Assembly (NCBI RefSeq): GCF_900312815.1
Contig: NZ_OMPE01000006.1
Location: forward strand, 124,001 to 188,000
DNA: 64,000 bases
Direction of reading: 5' to 3'
Source: Aquimarina sp. AU474
GTDB taxonomy: Bacteria; Bacteroidota; Bacteroidia; Flavobacteriales; Flavobacteriaceae
In this document: positions 1-8,116 of the stretch, piece by piece
Layout: each line of letters opens with the position of its first letter
Numbering within the stretch: position 1 is the stretch's first letter
Translations under genes and position numbers: made by a program
Notes under the pieces: model-generated
What the model saw: only the letters and a program-made list of their open reading frames with translations
Databases searched by the model: none
What the model was told of the DNA's origin: nothing

Positions 1-776
1 GACTTGCGCAAAAAGCTTTTTATCCGGGTAAAATACCTTTCCCGTTGTTGCATATTGATACAGGTCATAATTTCCCAGAAACTATTGAATTTAGGGATAA
101 ACTTGTTAAAGAATTGGGCGTAGAATTGATTGTTCGCAATGTTCAAGATTCTATAGATCAGGGAAAAGTAATAGAGGAAAAAGGTAAATACGCCAGTCGT
201 AACAGTCTTCAGACTACTACACTGCTGGATGCACTAGAAGAATTTAAGTTTGATGCCGCTATTGGTGGTGCTCGTAGAGATGAAGAAAAGGCAAGAGCAA
301 AAGAACGTATTTTTTCTGTACGAGATGATTTTGGGCAATGGGATGAAAAAAATCAACGTCCAGAATTATTTGATCACCTTAATGGAAAGATTGATTTAGG
401 TCAAAATGTTAGAGTATTTCCAATTAGTAACTGGACAGAATTAGATGTTTGGAGTTATATCCAAAAAGAAGATATAGAGATTCCATCTATCTATTTTGCA
501 CATAAACGCAAAACTTTTATTAGAGATGGTATGATATGGTCTGCAGAAGATGAGGTAGTCCATAGAGAAGATGATGAAGCAGTAGAAGAACGATTGGTAA
601 GATTTCGTACTGTAGGTGATATGTCTTGTACGGCGGCTGTACTTTCTGATGCAATTACAATTGATAAAGTTGTTGCCGAAATTAGAGAGTCAACAATTTC
701 AGAAAGAGGAGCTCGTATTGATGACAAGAGATCCGAAGCTGCAATGGAAAAAAGAAAACAACAAGGATATTTCTAA
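1..776 (+). CDS. cysD: Sulfate adenylyltransferase subunit 2 (CysD), 5' truncated
   Basis: Small, PP-loop subunit of ATP sulfurylase, which makes adenosine 5'-phosphosulfate from sulfate and ATP in the cytoplasm, with CysN driving the reaction by GTP hydrolysis. The frame is open from the window edge: bases 3-44 encode LAQKAFYPGKIPFP, which continues directly into LLHIDTGHNFPE. The TTG at 45 is therefore an internal codon, not a start. Recognisable CysD blocks are FDAAIGGARRDEEKARAKER, FPISNWTELDVWSYI and the C-terminal KRKQQGYF. The N-terminal PP-loop lies upstream of the window. It is the first visible gene of a sulfate-assimilation operon; a 95-base gap precedes cysN. Confidence 0.96.
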   Translation, partial: LAQKAFYPGKIPFPLLHIDTGHNFPETIEFRDKLVKELGVELIVRNVQDSIDQGKVIEEKGKYASRNSLQTTTLLDALEEFKFDAAIGGARRDEEKARAKERIFSVRDDFGQWDEKNQRPELFDHLNGKIDLGQNVRVFPISNWTELDVWSYIQKEDIEIPSIYFAHKRKTFIRDGMIWSAEDEVVHREDDEAVEERLVRFRTVGDMSCTAAVLSDAITIDKVVAEIRESTISERGARIDDKRSEAAMEKRKQQGYF

Positions 777-871
777 AAGTTAATTTACTGTTCCACTGTA
801 AAATGGAATAAGAAGTAAAAGAAATAATAATTTAAGAACACCATTCCCAAAAGGAAAAATAATAAATAGCT

Positions 872-2119
872 ATGGATGTATTAAAAATAGCAACAGCAGG
901 AAGTGTAGATGATGGAAAAAGTACTTTGATTGGCCGGATTTTGTATGATACAAAATCATTGACTACTGATAAGTTAGAAGCGATAGAAAAAAGAAGTAAA
1001 GCAAATGGGTTTGACTACTTGGATTTTTCGTTGGCGACAGATGGATTAGTTGCAGAGCGGGAACAAGGAATTACAATTGATGTTGCGCATATTTATTTTT
1101 CTACAAAGACTAAGAGTTATATCATAGCAGATACTCCTGGCCATATTGAATATACAAGAAATATGGTAACAGGTGCTTCTACTTCACAAGCATCAATCAT
1201 ACTTGTAGATGCTCGAAAAGGAGTGATCGAACAAACATATCGTCATTTCTTTATCAATAATCTGTTAAGAGTTAAAGACGTGATAGTGGCTGTTAATAAA
1301 ATGGATTTGGTGGATTTTTCTCAAGAGAAGTATGAAGCTATCAAAGCTGATTTTGAAAAATTAATTGAAAAAAGTGATTATAAAGAACAAAACATAACAT
1401 TTATTCCTGTAAGTGCGTTGCAAGGTGATAATGTGGTAGAAAAATCTAATAAAACACCCTGGTATAATGGTCAAACGCTGTTAACGCATTTAGAAGAGTT
1501 GGATGCTCAAGATGTGTACGAAAAAGCAGAGGTTCGTTTCCCAGTACAAACAGTTATTCGACCTAAAAAAGATGAATTTCATGATTTTAGAGGATATGCA
1601 GGTAAACTATATGGAGGAGATATTTCAGTTGGAGATGAGGTGACTGTTTTACCTTCGTTAACTACATCAAAAGTAAAAGAAATTTACTTTTTTGATCAAA
1701 AATTTGATGCTGCGGGTAGAGGTAGTTCTTGTACAATTACTTTAGAAAACGATGTAAATGTGAGCCGTGGTGATATGATTGTGAAGTCATCAGAAAAACC
1801 TAGAGTAGAAAAACAATTAACGGCTACTGTATGTTGGATGGATAGTAGAAATTTGAATCCCGGAACTAATTATTTTATTCAGAGCGGAAGTAGTCGAATT
1901 TTAGCAAAGGTAAAAAGTGTTAGCGGAACAGTAGCTACAGATTTTTCAGGACAGGATACTACTAAAACCTCTTTAAGTTTAAATGAAATAGGAAAAGTGC
2001 AAATACAACTAAGTAAACCTTTGGCTATAGATTCATACAGTAAAAATAAAGCTTCTGGTTCATTTATATTAATAGATTCTCAAACCAATACAACTTCGGG
2101 AGTAGGCTTTATAGAATGA
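872..2119 (+). CDS. cysN: Sulfate adenylyltransferase subunit 1 (CysN), GTPase
   Basis: GTP-binding subunit of ATP sulfurylase, an EF-Tu-like translational GTPase that couples GTP hydrolysis to APS formation by CysD. The G1 loop GSVDDGKST is at residues 10-18, followed by the switch region EREQGITIDVAH, the G3 motif DTPGH and the G4 motif NKMD, then beta-barrel domains to residue 415. It is shorter than the enterobacterial protein (about 475 residues) and carries no APS-kinase (CysC) fusion. An ATG start fits the family N-terminus. It lies downstream of cysD and upstream of the sulfite reductase, in the same direction. Confidence 0.96.
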   Translation: MDVLKIATAGSVDDGKSTLIGRILYDTKSLTTDKLEAIEKRSKANGFDYLDFSLATDGLVAEREQGITIDVAHIYFSTKTKSYIIADTPGHIEYTRNMVTGASTSQASIILVDARKGVIEQTYRHFFINNLLRVKDVIVAVNKMDLVDFSQEKYEAIKADFEKLIEKSDYKEQNITFIPVSALQGDNVVEKSNKTPWYNGQTLLTHLEELDAQDVYEKAEVRFPVQTVIRPKKDEFHDFRGYAGKLYGGDISVGDEVTVLPSLTTSKVKEIYFFDQKFDAAGRGSSCTITLENDVNVSRGDMIVKSSEKPRVEKQLTATVCWMDSRNLNPGTNYFIQSGSSRILAKVKSVSGTVATDFSGQDTTKTSLSLNEIGKVQIQLSKPLAIDSYSKNKASGSFILIDSQTNTTSGVGFIE

Positions 2120-2229
2120 GGAAAAATAGCTAACTGAAGTGTAGAAAAACAAGAATTTTAGAATTAAAAAATCTGTGATACAAAAGTCATAATTATGTTC
2201 TTTTTTAAAGGACCGAAATACGAAAAAAA

Positions 2230-4320
2230 ATGCAAAGTTTTAGAACCGAAATAGAAAACCCAATTGTCGAAAAAGACATTATTGAATTAGCGAATAAAAT
2301 TGAGCAATTTCATAAGGGTAAAATTGATGAGGAAAAGTTTCGTAGCCTGCGCTTAGCGCGTGGAGTATATGGTCAACGCCAAGAAGGCGTTCAGATGATT
2401 CGTATAAAACTACCTTATGGTAAAGTGCTGAGTAATCAATTACGTCGTATATGCGAGGTGTCTGATGAATACTCTAGAGGTAGATTGCATATAACTACTC
2501 GTCAGGATATTCAAATCCATTACGTAGATCTAAATAGAACCCCAGAACTTTGGACAGAATTGGAGAAAGATAATGTAACGCTTAGAGAAGCTTGTGGTAA
2601 TACTGTACGTAATGTTACTGCTTCTGAAACTGCAGGAATTGATCCAAAAGAACCATTTGATGTATCTGCATATGCAGACGCATTATTTCGTTTCTTTTTA
2701 AGAAATCCTATTTCTCAAGAGATGGGAAGAAAATTTAAAGTATCGTTTTCAGGTACAGAAGAAGATACAGGATTATCTTATATGCACGATTTAGGTTTTA
2801 TAGCCAAAATTGAAAATGGAGTACGAGGATTTAAGGTAATGTTAGGAGGAGGATTAGGATCGCAACCAAGGCATGCAGATGAGTTATATAGTTTTTTGCC
2901 TTCTGATAAAATTATTCCTTTAATGGAAGGAGTTTTAAGAGTTTTTGATCGTCATGGAGAACGTAAAAGTAGGGCTAAAGCTCGAATGAAATTTCTTCTT
3001 AAAGATATTGGTTTAGAGGCTTTTAAGGGATTAATAGAAGCAGAACAAAATGCTATAGCGCAAAAGACAGTTGCAATTGATGCAGAAGCATTTCAAGTTT
3101 CTACACCTGTAACAGTTGAAGTACCAGAAGTAGAAGTTAGAGATCAAAAAGCTTTTGATTTATGGAAATCAACAAATGTGATTTCTCAAAAACAAGAGGG
3201 GTATGTAGCTATAGGTATAAAAGTGCTTTTAGGAGATTTTTATACAGATAAGGCAAGATTATTGGCAAACCTAGTAGAGAAATATGCAGCAGGAGAGATT
3301 AGGTTATCGCTACGACAAAATATCTTAATCCCTTTTGTGAAAGAAGATTTGTTAGCATTCTTTTACCAAGAATTAGAAAAATTAGGATTTGTAGAAGCTG
3401 GATATAATAAGGCAATAGATATTACGGCTTGTCCAGGTACGGATACCTGTAACTTAGGTATTGCAAGTAGTACCGGTATTGCCGAAGAGTTAGAAAGAGT
3501 CATTAAAGCTGAATATCCTCAATATTTAGAAAAAGAAGATCTCGTGATCAAAATTAGCGGATGTATGAATGCTTGCGGGCAACATAATATGGCTAATATT
3601 GGTTTTCAGGGAATGTCTGTTCGTACTAAAGATAAATTAGTAGCACCCGCGCTTCAAGTATTATTGGGTGGTGGTAATCTTGGTGGCGGTAATGGGCGAT
3701 TTGCAGATAAAGTTGTTAAAATACCAAGTAGAAGAGGGCCAGAAGCATTACGAAGAATTTTGGATGATTTTGAGGTTAATGCAAACGGTAAACTTTTTGT
3801 AGATTATTATGAAGAAAAAGGAGAAAAGTATTTTTATGATTTCCTTACAGATTTATCTAATGTAGATAATTTAACTCAAGAAGATTTTATCGATTGGGGA
3901 ACTGAAGATAATTATGTTAAAGCTATTGGAATAGGTGAATGTGCCGGTGTTGTTATTGATTTAATTGCAACATTATTTTTAGAAAGCGAAGAGAAAATAG
4001 AAAATGCAAAAGTTTCCTTTGATAATGAAGTATATTCTGATGCAGTATATCATGCATACAGCTCTTTGATAAATTCTGCCAAAGCATTATTGCTTGCCGA
4101 AAATAAAAAGACGAATACGCATGCCAGTATAATTAATCAGTTTGATGAAGAATTTGTATCGAGCAATAAGATCCATTTGGAAGGAACATTTGCCGATTTA
4201 GTATATCAACTTCAAAAGAATGCACCAAGTAAGAATTTTGCTTTAGATTATATCAAAAAAGCAGGGCAATTTTTACAAAAAGTGCAAGAGTTTAGAGCAA
4301 TTGAAGTAGAAAATGTATAA
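2230..4320 (+). CDS. Siroheme-dependent sulfite (nitrite) reductase with C-terminal HEPN-like domain
   Basis: Probable assimilatory reductase that takes sulfite to sulfide with six electrons from ferredoxin. It has two ferredoxin-like plus siroheme/4Fe-4S repeats: the first with RLARGVYGQRQ and TTRQDIQIHY, the second carrying cluster ligands C401, C407, C445 and C449 (C-x5-C ... C-x3-C). Residues up to about 550 cover the reductase. The remaining roughly 140 residues form a helical extension resembling a HEPN domain (YSDAVYHAYSSLINSAKALL), which classical CysI lacks. No Rx4-6H nuclease motif is evident there. Sulfite rather than nitrite is inferred from the neighbours cysDN and cobA. The family cannot be split reliably by eye, so nitrite reduction remains possible. 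Confidence 0.9.
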   Translation: MQSFRTEIENPIVEKDIIELANKIEQFHKGKIDEEKFRSLRLARGVYGQRQEGVQMIRIKLPYGKVLSNQLRRICEVSDEYSRGRLHITTRQDIQIHYVDLNRTPELWTELEKDNVTLREACGNTVRNVTASETAGIDPKEPFDVSAYADALFRFFLRNPISQEMGRKFKVSFSGTEEDTGLSYMHDLGFIAKIENGVRGFKVMLGGGLGSQPRHADELYSFLPSDKIIPLMEGVLRVFDRHGERKSRAKARMKFLLKDIGLEAFKGLIEAEQNAIAQKTVAIDAEAFQVSTPVTVEVPEVEVRDQKAFDLWKSTNVISQKQEGYVAIGIKVLLGDFYTDKARLLANLVEKYAAGEIRLSLRQNILIPFVKEDLLAFFYQELEKLGFVEAGYNKAIDITACPGTDTCNLGIASSTGIAEELERVIKAEYPQYLEKEDLVIKISGCMNACGQHNMANIGFQGMSVRTKDKLVAPALQVLLGGGNLGGGNGRFADKVVKIPSRRGPEALRRILDDFEVNANGKLFVDYYEEKGEKYFYDFLTDLSNVDNLTQEDFIDWGTEDNYVKAIGIGECAGVVIDLIATLFLESEEKIENAKVSFDNEVYSDAVYHAYSSLINSAKALLLAENKKTNTHASIINQFDEEFVSSNKIHLEGTFADLVYQLQKNAPSKNFALDYIKKAGQFLQKVQEFRAIEVENV

Positions 4321-4372
4321 TATCTTTGGTAACTCATAACGTAGTTTGATAAGAATTGTTAAGTAGAGTAAT

Positions 4373-5140
4373 ATGAGCAATAAAACACCAAAATTAACAG
4401 TAGTGGGAGCAGGTCCTGGAGATCCTGATTTAATCACGATAAAAGCGATTAAAGCTTTGGAGTCTGCAGATGTTGTCCTGTATGATGCGCTTATAAATGA
4501 AACTTTACTTGACTACGCAAATAATGCAGAGAAGATCTTTGTAGGTAAACGAAAAGGATGTTACGCATATCAACAAGAACAAATCAATGAGTTAATAATA
4601 AGTAGAGCAAAGAGTCATGGTCATGTAGTAAGACTTAAAGGAGGAGATCCATTTATTTTTGGTCGTGGAGCAGAAGAGATTGATTATGTGCAACAATTTG
4701 GAATAGAATCATATATGGTGCCTGGAATATCATCATCATTGGCAGTACCGGCTTATCAAGGTATACCATTGACCAAAAGGGGTTCGTCTGAGAGCTTTTG
4801 GGTTATAACAGGAACTACAAAATCCCATAAATTATCACAGGATGTGTGCCTGGCAGCAAAATCAAATGCAACTGTGGTAATTTTGATGGGGATGAGTAAG
4901 TTAAGTGAAATAGTTAGTATCTTTGCAGCCGAAAATAAGCAGAATCTTCCGGTAGCGATAATTCAAAACGGAACAACTGATAATGAGAAAGTTGGTTTGG
5001 GTTCGGTGAATACAATTGAGCAGATAGTAGCAGAGAAAAACTTATCCTCTCCAGCGATTATTGTAATTGGAGAAGTAGTTAGACAAAGGGCCAAACTGGC
5101 ATCTATTTATCAAGAAGTTCAAGAAGAAATCGTATCTTGA
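4373..5140 (+). CDS. cobA: Uroporphyrinogen-III C-methyltransferase
   Basis: SAM-dependent methyltransferase that converts uroporphyrinogen III to precorrin-2, the first step toward siroheme. The N-terminal VVGAGPGDPDLIT motif (from residue 10), VRLKGGDPFIFGRGAEE, VPGISS and the PLTKRG block are all family hallmarks. At 255 residues it is the stand-alone form (SUMT), not the fused CysG. It lies between the siroheme reductase and the precorrin-2 dehydrogenase gene, so the operon makes both the enzyme and its cofactor. Its TGA overlaps a potential TTG of the next gene. Confidence 0.95.
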   Translation: MSNKTPKLTVVGAGPGDPDLITIKAIKALESADVVLYDALINETLLDYANNAEKIFVGKRKGCYAYQQEQINELIISRAKSHGHVVRLKGGDPFIFGRGAEEIDYVQQFGIESYMVPGISSSLAVPAYQGIPLTKRGSSESFWVITGTTKSHKLSQDVCLAAKSNATVVILMGMSKLSEIVSIFAAENKQNLPVAIIQNGTTDNEKVGLGSVNTIEQIVAEKNLSSPAIIVIGEVVRQRAKLASIYQEVQEEIVS

Positions 5141-5160
5141 TAGTTCAGGATAGCTGTAAG

Positions 5161-5754
5161 ATGGAAGAAAGAAATAATTTATATCCAGTTTTTTTGAAAG
5201 CAAAAAACCTTAGTTTACTAATAGTAGGAGGAGGAAATGTAGCCGAAGAAAAACTTACGTTCTTATTAAAATCTAGTCCAAATGCAAGTGTTACAATGGT
5301 TTCGCCCATGTATAGAGAAGACACAATTACATTAGCAAATAAATTTGGAGTAGAAATGATTGTAAAGAAATATCATAAACGTTTTCTGAAAGGAAAGCAT
5401 ATTGTGATTGCTACAACAGATGTTCCTGTGGTAAATATACAAGTGTATAAAGATTGTAGGAAAAGAAGTAAGTTGGTTAATGTAGCAGATAATCCGCCAT
5501 ACTGTGATTTTTACATGGGTGGTATTGTAACCAAAGGTAATGTAAAAGTGGCTATTTCGACTAATGGGAAGTCACCAACTACAGCCAAAAGACTGCGTCA
5601 GTTTTTTGAGGAAGTTATTCCTGAAAATATTGATGATTTAGTCAAAAATTTAAATGAATATAGAAAAACGATTAAAGGTGATTTCGAAGAAAAAGTTGAA
5701 ACATTAAATGAATTCACCAAAGGATTAATAGGAAAAAAAGAAGTTGAAAAATGA
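5161..5754 (+). CDS. Precorrin-2 dehydrogenase / sirohydrochlorin ferrochelatase (CysG N-terminal type)
   Basis: Finishes siroheme: NAD-dependent oxidation of precorrin-2 and probably iron insertion (Met8/SirC type). The Rossmann motif LLIVGGGNVAEEK follows a typical YPVFLKAKNL start, and the block STNGKSPTTAKRLRQ matches CysG/Met8. The ORF is open from a TTG at 5137 that overlaps the cobA stop, but the ATG at 5161 gives the family N-terminus MEERNNLYPVFL and is preferred. The stop overlaps the next start by four bases (ATGA), which suggests translational coupling. Confidence 0.9.
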   Translation: MEERNNLYPVFLKAKNLSLLIVGGGNVAEEKLTFLLKSSPNASVTMVSPMYREDTITLANKFGVEMIVKKYHKRFLKGKHIVIATTDVPVVNIQVYKDCRKRSKLVNVADNPPYCDFYMGGIVTKGNVKVAISTNGKSPTTAKRLRQFFEEVIPENIDDLVKNLNEYRKTIKGDFEEKVETLNEFTKGLIGKKEVEK

Positions 5755-6806
5755 TCAAGACTGATATTTTAATCATCGGAGCGGGACCTACAGGGTTATT
5801 TACTGTTTTTGAAGCAGGATTACTAAAGTTAAAGACGCATCTTATTGATGCGCTGCCTCAACCAGGTGGACAGTGTTCAGAGATATATCCTAAAAAACCA
5901 ATTTATGATATTCCAGGATTTCCCGAAATTTTAGCAGGGCAGTTGGTAGATAACCTTATGGAGCAAATTAAGCCATTTAATCCAGGTTTCACATTAGGAG
6001 AAAGAGCAGAAACTATTGAAAAATTAGAAGATGATACGTTTTTAGTTACCACAAATAAAGGAACTAAACATAATGCACCCGTAGTTGCAATTGCAGGTGG
6101 TTTAGGTTCTTTCGAACCTCGTAAACCTCCTATTCCTAATATTATAGATTTTGAAGATAAAGGAGTGGCGTATATTATTCGTGACCCCGAGGTATACAGA
6201 GATAAAAGAGTGGTAATTGCAGGTGGAGGTGACTCTGCATTAGATTGGACAATCTTTTTGGCAGATGTAGCTAGTGAAGTAACTTTAGTGCATAGGAGAA
6301 ATGAATTCCGTGGAGCTTTAGATTCTGTAGAAAGAGTTGCAGAATTAACCAAGCTAGGAAAAGTGAATTTGATCACCGAAGCCGAAGTTAAAGAACTGAA
6401 GGGAAATGATCATATTGAGGCAGTAGGTATTAAACATAAAACTGAAGGAGATATTACAGTGGATACAGATTATTTCATTCCATTATTTGGGTTATCTCCA
6501 AAACTAGGTCCGATAGGAAATTGGGGATTAGAAATTGAAAAAAATGCTATTAAAGTTGATAACTCTTATGATTATCAAACCAATATCCCAGGTATTTATG
6601 CTATTGGAGATGTAAATACATATAAAGGGAAGTTAAAATTAATACTTTCAGGTTTCCATGAGGCTGCTATTATGTGTCAAAGCGCTTATCAAAGAATTTT
6701 TCCAGATAAGAAATATGTAATGAAATATACTACTGTAGGTGGTGTAGAAGGTTTTGATGGAACCAAAAAAGAGGCTAAAAAAGAAGTTGTAAAGGCTATC
6801 ATATAA
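5751..6806 (+). CDS. Ferredoxin--NADP reductase, thioredoxin-reductase-like
   Basis: Flavoprotein expected to pass electrons from NADPH to ferredoxin. An N-terminal FAD Rossmann motif (GAGPTGLF, residues 10-17) is followed by PQPGGQCSEIYPKKPIYDIPG. A central NADPH motif (IAGGGDSALDW) and a C-terminal FAD block (GIYAIGDVNTYKGKLKLI) complete the fold. There is no CxxC redox pair between the NADPH motifs, so it is not a thioredoxin reductase; this matches the YumC-type FNR. Placement behind the siroheme genes and just before a ferredoxin gene suggests it supplies electrons to the siroheme reductase. Confidence 0.9.
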   Translation: MIKTDILIIGAGPTGLFTVFEAGLLKLKTHLIDALPQPGGQCSEIYPKKPIYDIPGFPEILAGQLVDNLMEQIKPFNPGFTLGERAETIEKLEDDTFLVTTNKGTKHNAPVVAIAGGLGSFEPRKPPIPNIIDFEDKGVAYIIRDPEVYRDKRVVIAGGGDSALDWTIFLADVASEVTLVHRRNEFRGALDSVERVAELTKLGKVNLITEAEVKELKGNDHIEAVGIKHKTEGDITVDTDYFIPLFGLSPKLGPIGNWGLEIEKNAIKVDNSYDYQTNIPGIYAIGDVNTYKGKLKLILSGFHEAAIMCQSAYQRIFPDKKYVMKYTTVGGVEGFDGTKKEAKKEVVKAII

Positions 6807-6825
6807 TTTTAGAATACTAAATAAG

Positions 6826-6874
6826 AATCCTCATAAATAATACTAATTACTTAAGTATATTTGTGAGGATTTTT
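6826..6874 (+). terminator. Intrinsic terminator after the sulfate-assimilation operon
   Basis: AATCCTCA (6826-6833) pairs with TGAGGATT (6864-6871). After one mismatch, AAATA pairs with TATTT. The loop is A/T-rich, and the stem is followed by a short T-run. It sits 20 bases after the stop of the ferredoxin reductase gene. Confidence 0.7.
6856..6863 (+). promoter_or_regulatory. Candidate -7 element TATATTTG for the ferredoxin gene
   Basis: A perfect TAnnTTTG match lies 31 bases before the ferredoxin ATG, inside the 3' half of the terminator hairpin. No TTG is seen at the -33 position, so the call is weak. Confidence 0.35.
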
Positions 6875-6894
6875 ATATCATTAAGGCAAGAACT

Positions 6895-7215
6895 ATGTCA
6901 GACGTTACCATAAAAATAAAAGATAGAGAAGGAGAAATACACGAAGTTCAAGCTCCAACCGATATGGCCATGAATCTTATGGAAGTATGTAAGGCTTATG
7001 AACTTCCGGTAGAAGGTACATGTGGTGGTATGGCGATGTGTGCATCTTGTCAATGTTATGTGTTGTCTGATCATCAATTACCAGAAATGAGTCAAGATGA
7101 AGATTTGATGTTAGCTGAAGCATTTTATGTAGAAGACAATAGTAGGTTAGGATGTCAAATTGCAATCACTCCTGAGTTAGATGGATTAGAAATTGAATTG
7201 GCTCCAGAGTCTTAG
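6895..7215 (+). CDS. 2Fe-2S ferredoxin, adrenodoxin type
   Basis: Small electron carrier of 106 residues. Cluster ligands C43, C49 and C52 (C-x5-C-x2-C in GTCGGMAMCASC) plus C87 (RLGCQI) define the vertebrate/adrenodoxin-type 2Fe-2S fold. It probably accepts electrons from the reductase encoded just upstream and passes them to the siroheme reductase or other partners. It lies behind a terminator and has its own candidate promoter, so it may also be expressed independently of the operon. Its stop is seven bases from the convergent Coa1-like gene. Confidence 0.93.
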   Translation: MSDVTIKIKDREGEIHEVQAPTDMAMNLMEVCKAYELPVEGTCGGMAMCASCQCYVLSDHQLPEMSQDEDLMLAEAFYVEDNSRLGCQIAITPELDGLEIELAPES

Positions 7216-7222
7216 TAAGAGA

Positions 7223-7654
7223 TTATAACTCTAAGATTTTGATCATTTTTTTTACGGGTTTTTTAATTCTGATGATGATTTTTTGATATTCCCATTTTTT
7301 TTCAATTTTCCTTGCTAGAATATCTATTTTTGCCCTTTTTCCATTTTTACTTCTTATTCCTACAGTTACAGCTACCAAAGAATCGTTGTTTAGATATTCG
7401 ACCTCTCCTTCAAGTAGTCTAAAAAAACTGGTGGGAGCTAGTTCCCCAAGTTCTTTAATCACTTTATCATTTTTACTTGCTATATTCAATGCATTTTCGA
7501 TTAAATCTGGTTGAAGATAAATAGATCCATACCTAAGGGTAGCATCACCAGTTAATGAAAAAAATAATAAGACCGGGATAAGTAAAACCCCAAAAAGCGA
7601 AACCCATTTCCAATTTCGTTGCCACCAATTTTTTGAATTCACTTTTTGAATCAT
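7223..7654 (-). CDS. Coa1-like membrane-anchored protein
   Basis: 143-residue protein with a Trp/Arg-rich cytoplasmic N-terminus (NWWQRNWKWVSLFG), one transmembrane helix (about residues 16-33) and a periplasmic domain. It resembles the Coa1 family (cytochrome c oxidase assembly factor), whose members have the same single-pass layout. No catalytic motif is visible and the assembly role is family inference only. It is convergent with the ferredoxin gene and divergent from the metH riboswitch region. Confidence 0.65.
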   Translation of the reverse strand: MIQKVNSKNWWQRNWKWVSLFGVLLIPVLLFFSLTGDATLRYGSIYLQPDLIENALNIASKNDKVIKELGELAPTSFFRLLEGEVEYLNNDSLVAVTVGIRSKNGKRAKIDILARKIEKKWEYQKIIIRIKKPVKKMIKILEL

Positions 7655-7773
7655 AAAAGTTATACTAGAGGTTTTTGGTATACTAAAAACTAAGAATAAT
7701 TCTACTTGTTACAGAATGTATAGATTTAAGATACTTGAATTTGATTTTTCAAGTATAAAAAAACCTAATAAAC

Positions 7774-7804
7774 TTGCAAAACAAAGGACTATACCGTTTA
7801 TTTG
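7774..7804 (+). promoter_or_regulatory. Promoter of the metH-metF transcript
   Basis: TTG (7774-7776), 20 bases of spacer and TTTATTTG (7797-7804, one mismatch to TAnnTTTG). This spacing fits the Bacteroidota -33/-7 promoter and would start the RNA about 40 bases before the SAM riboswitch. A small hairpin AACAGC-TTA-GCTGTT (7815-7829) lies at the start of the transcript. Confidence 0.6.
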
Positions 7805-7850
7805 TATTCAAATTAACAGCTTAGCTGTTTAGTTCATTACTTTATTTCTA

Positions 7851-8006
7851 TTGTTATCAAGAAAGGTGGAGGGATTAGACCCTATGAAACCTTAGCAACC
7901 CTTTAATTTTTAAAGAAGGTGCTACATTCTATCCTATATTTAGGAATAGATAACGAAGATGCATAGCTTGTCTGCTTGCCCGTGTTTTCCACTATTTTTC
8001 TTGATA
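7851..8006 (+). promoter_or_regulatory. SAM-I (S-box) riboswitch with probable expression platform
   Basis: The core matches the SAM-I consensus: GGTGGAGGGATTAGACCC, then TATGAAACC and GCAACC, then GGTGCTA. Helix P1 can form between TTGTTATC (7851-7858) and GATAACGA (7949-7956), so the aptamer is about 7851-7956. Bases 7988-8006 can pair with 7855-7870 (10 bp, a 3-base bulge, 6 bp), which would break P1 and bury the conserved GGTGGA. It lies 110 bases before the methionine synthase gene, the expected target. No classical terminator hairpin with a T-run was found after it, so the output mechanism is not clear. Confidence 0.92.
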
Positions 8007-8116
8007 CCATTTTAATATTCCTGTTAACGGAAAATGAGCTTTATTAAATAATTCGATTAGTAGCTTTATTACAATACTAATTTAGATATAGAATAGGTTT
8101 AGCGTGTCTTAACATT

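Noticed and set aside
45..776. TTG at 45 as the cysD start
   Set aside because: The frame is open to the window edge and the upstream codons match CysD, so the gene is truncated by the window rather than starting here.
7855..8006. TATCAAGAAA/TTTCTTGATA as the aptamer's P1 helix
   Set aside because: SAM-I architecture places P1 right after P4, and GTTATC/GATAAC (7853-7858 with 7949-7954) fits; the longer pairing is better read as the alternative, switching helix.
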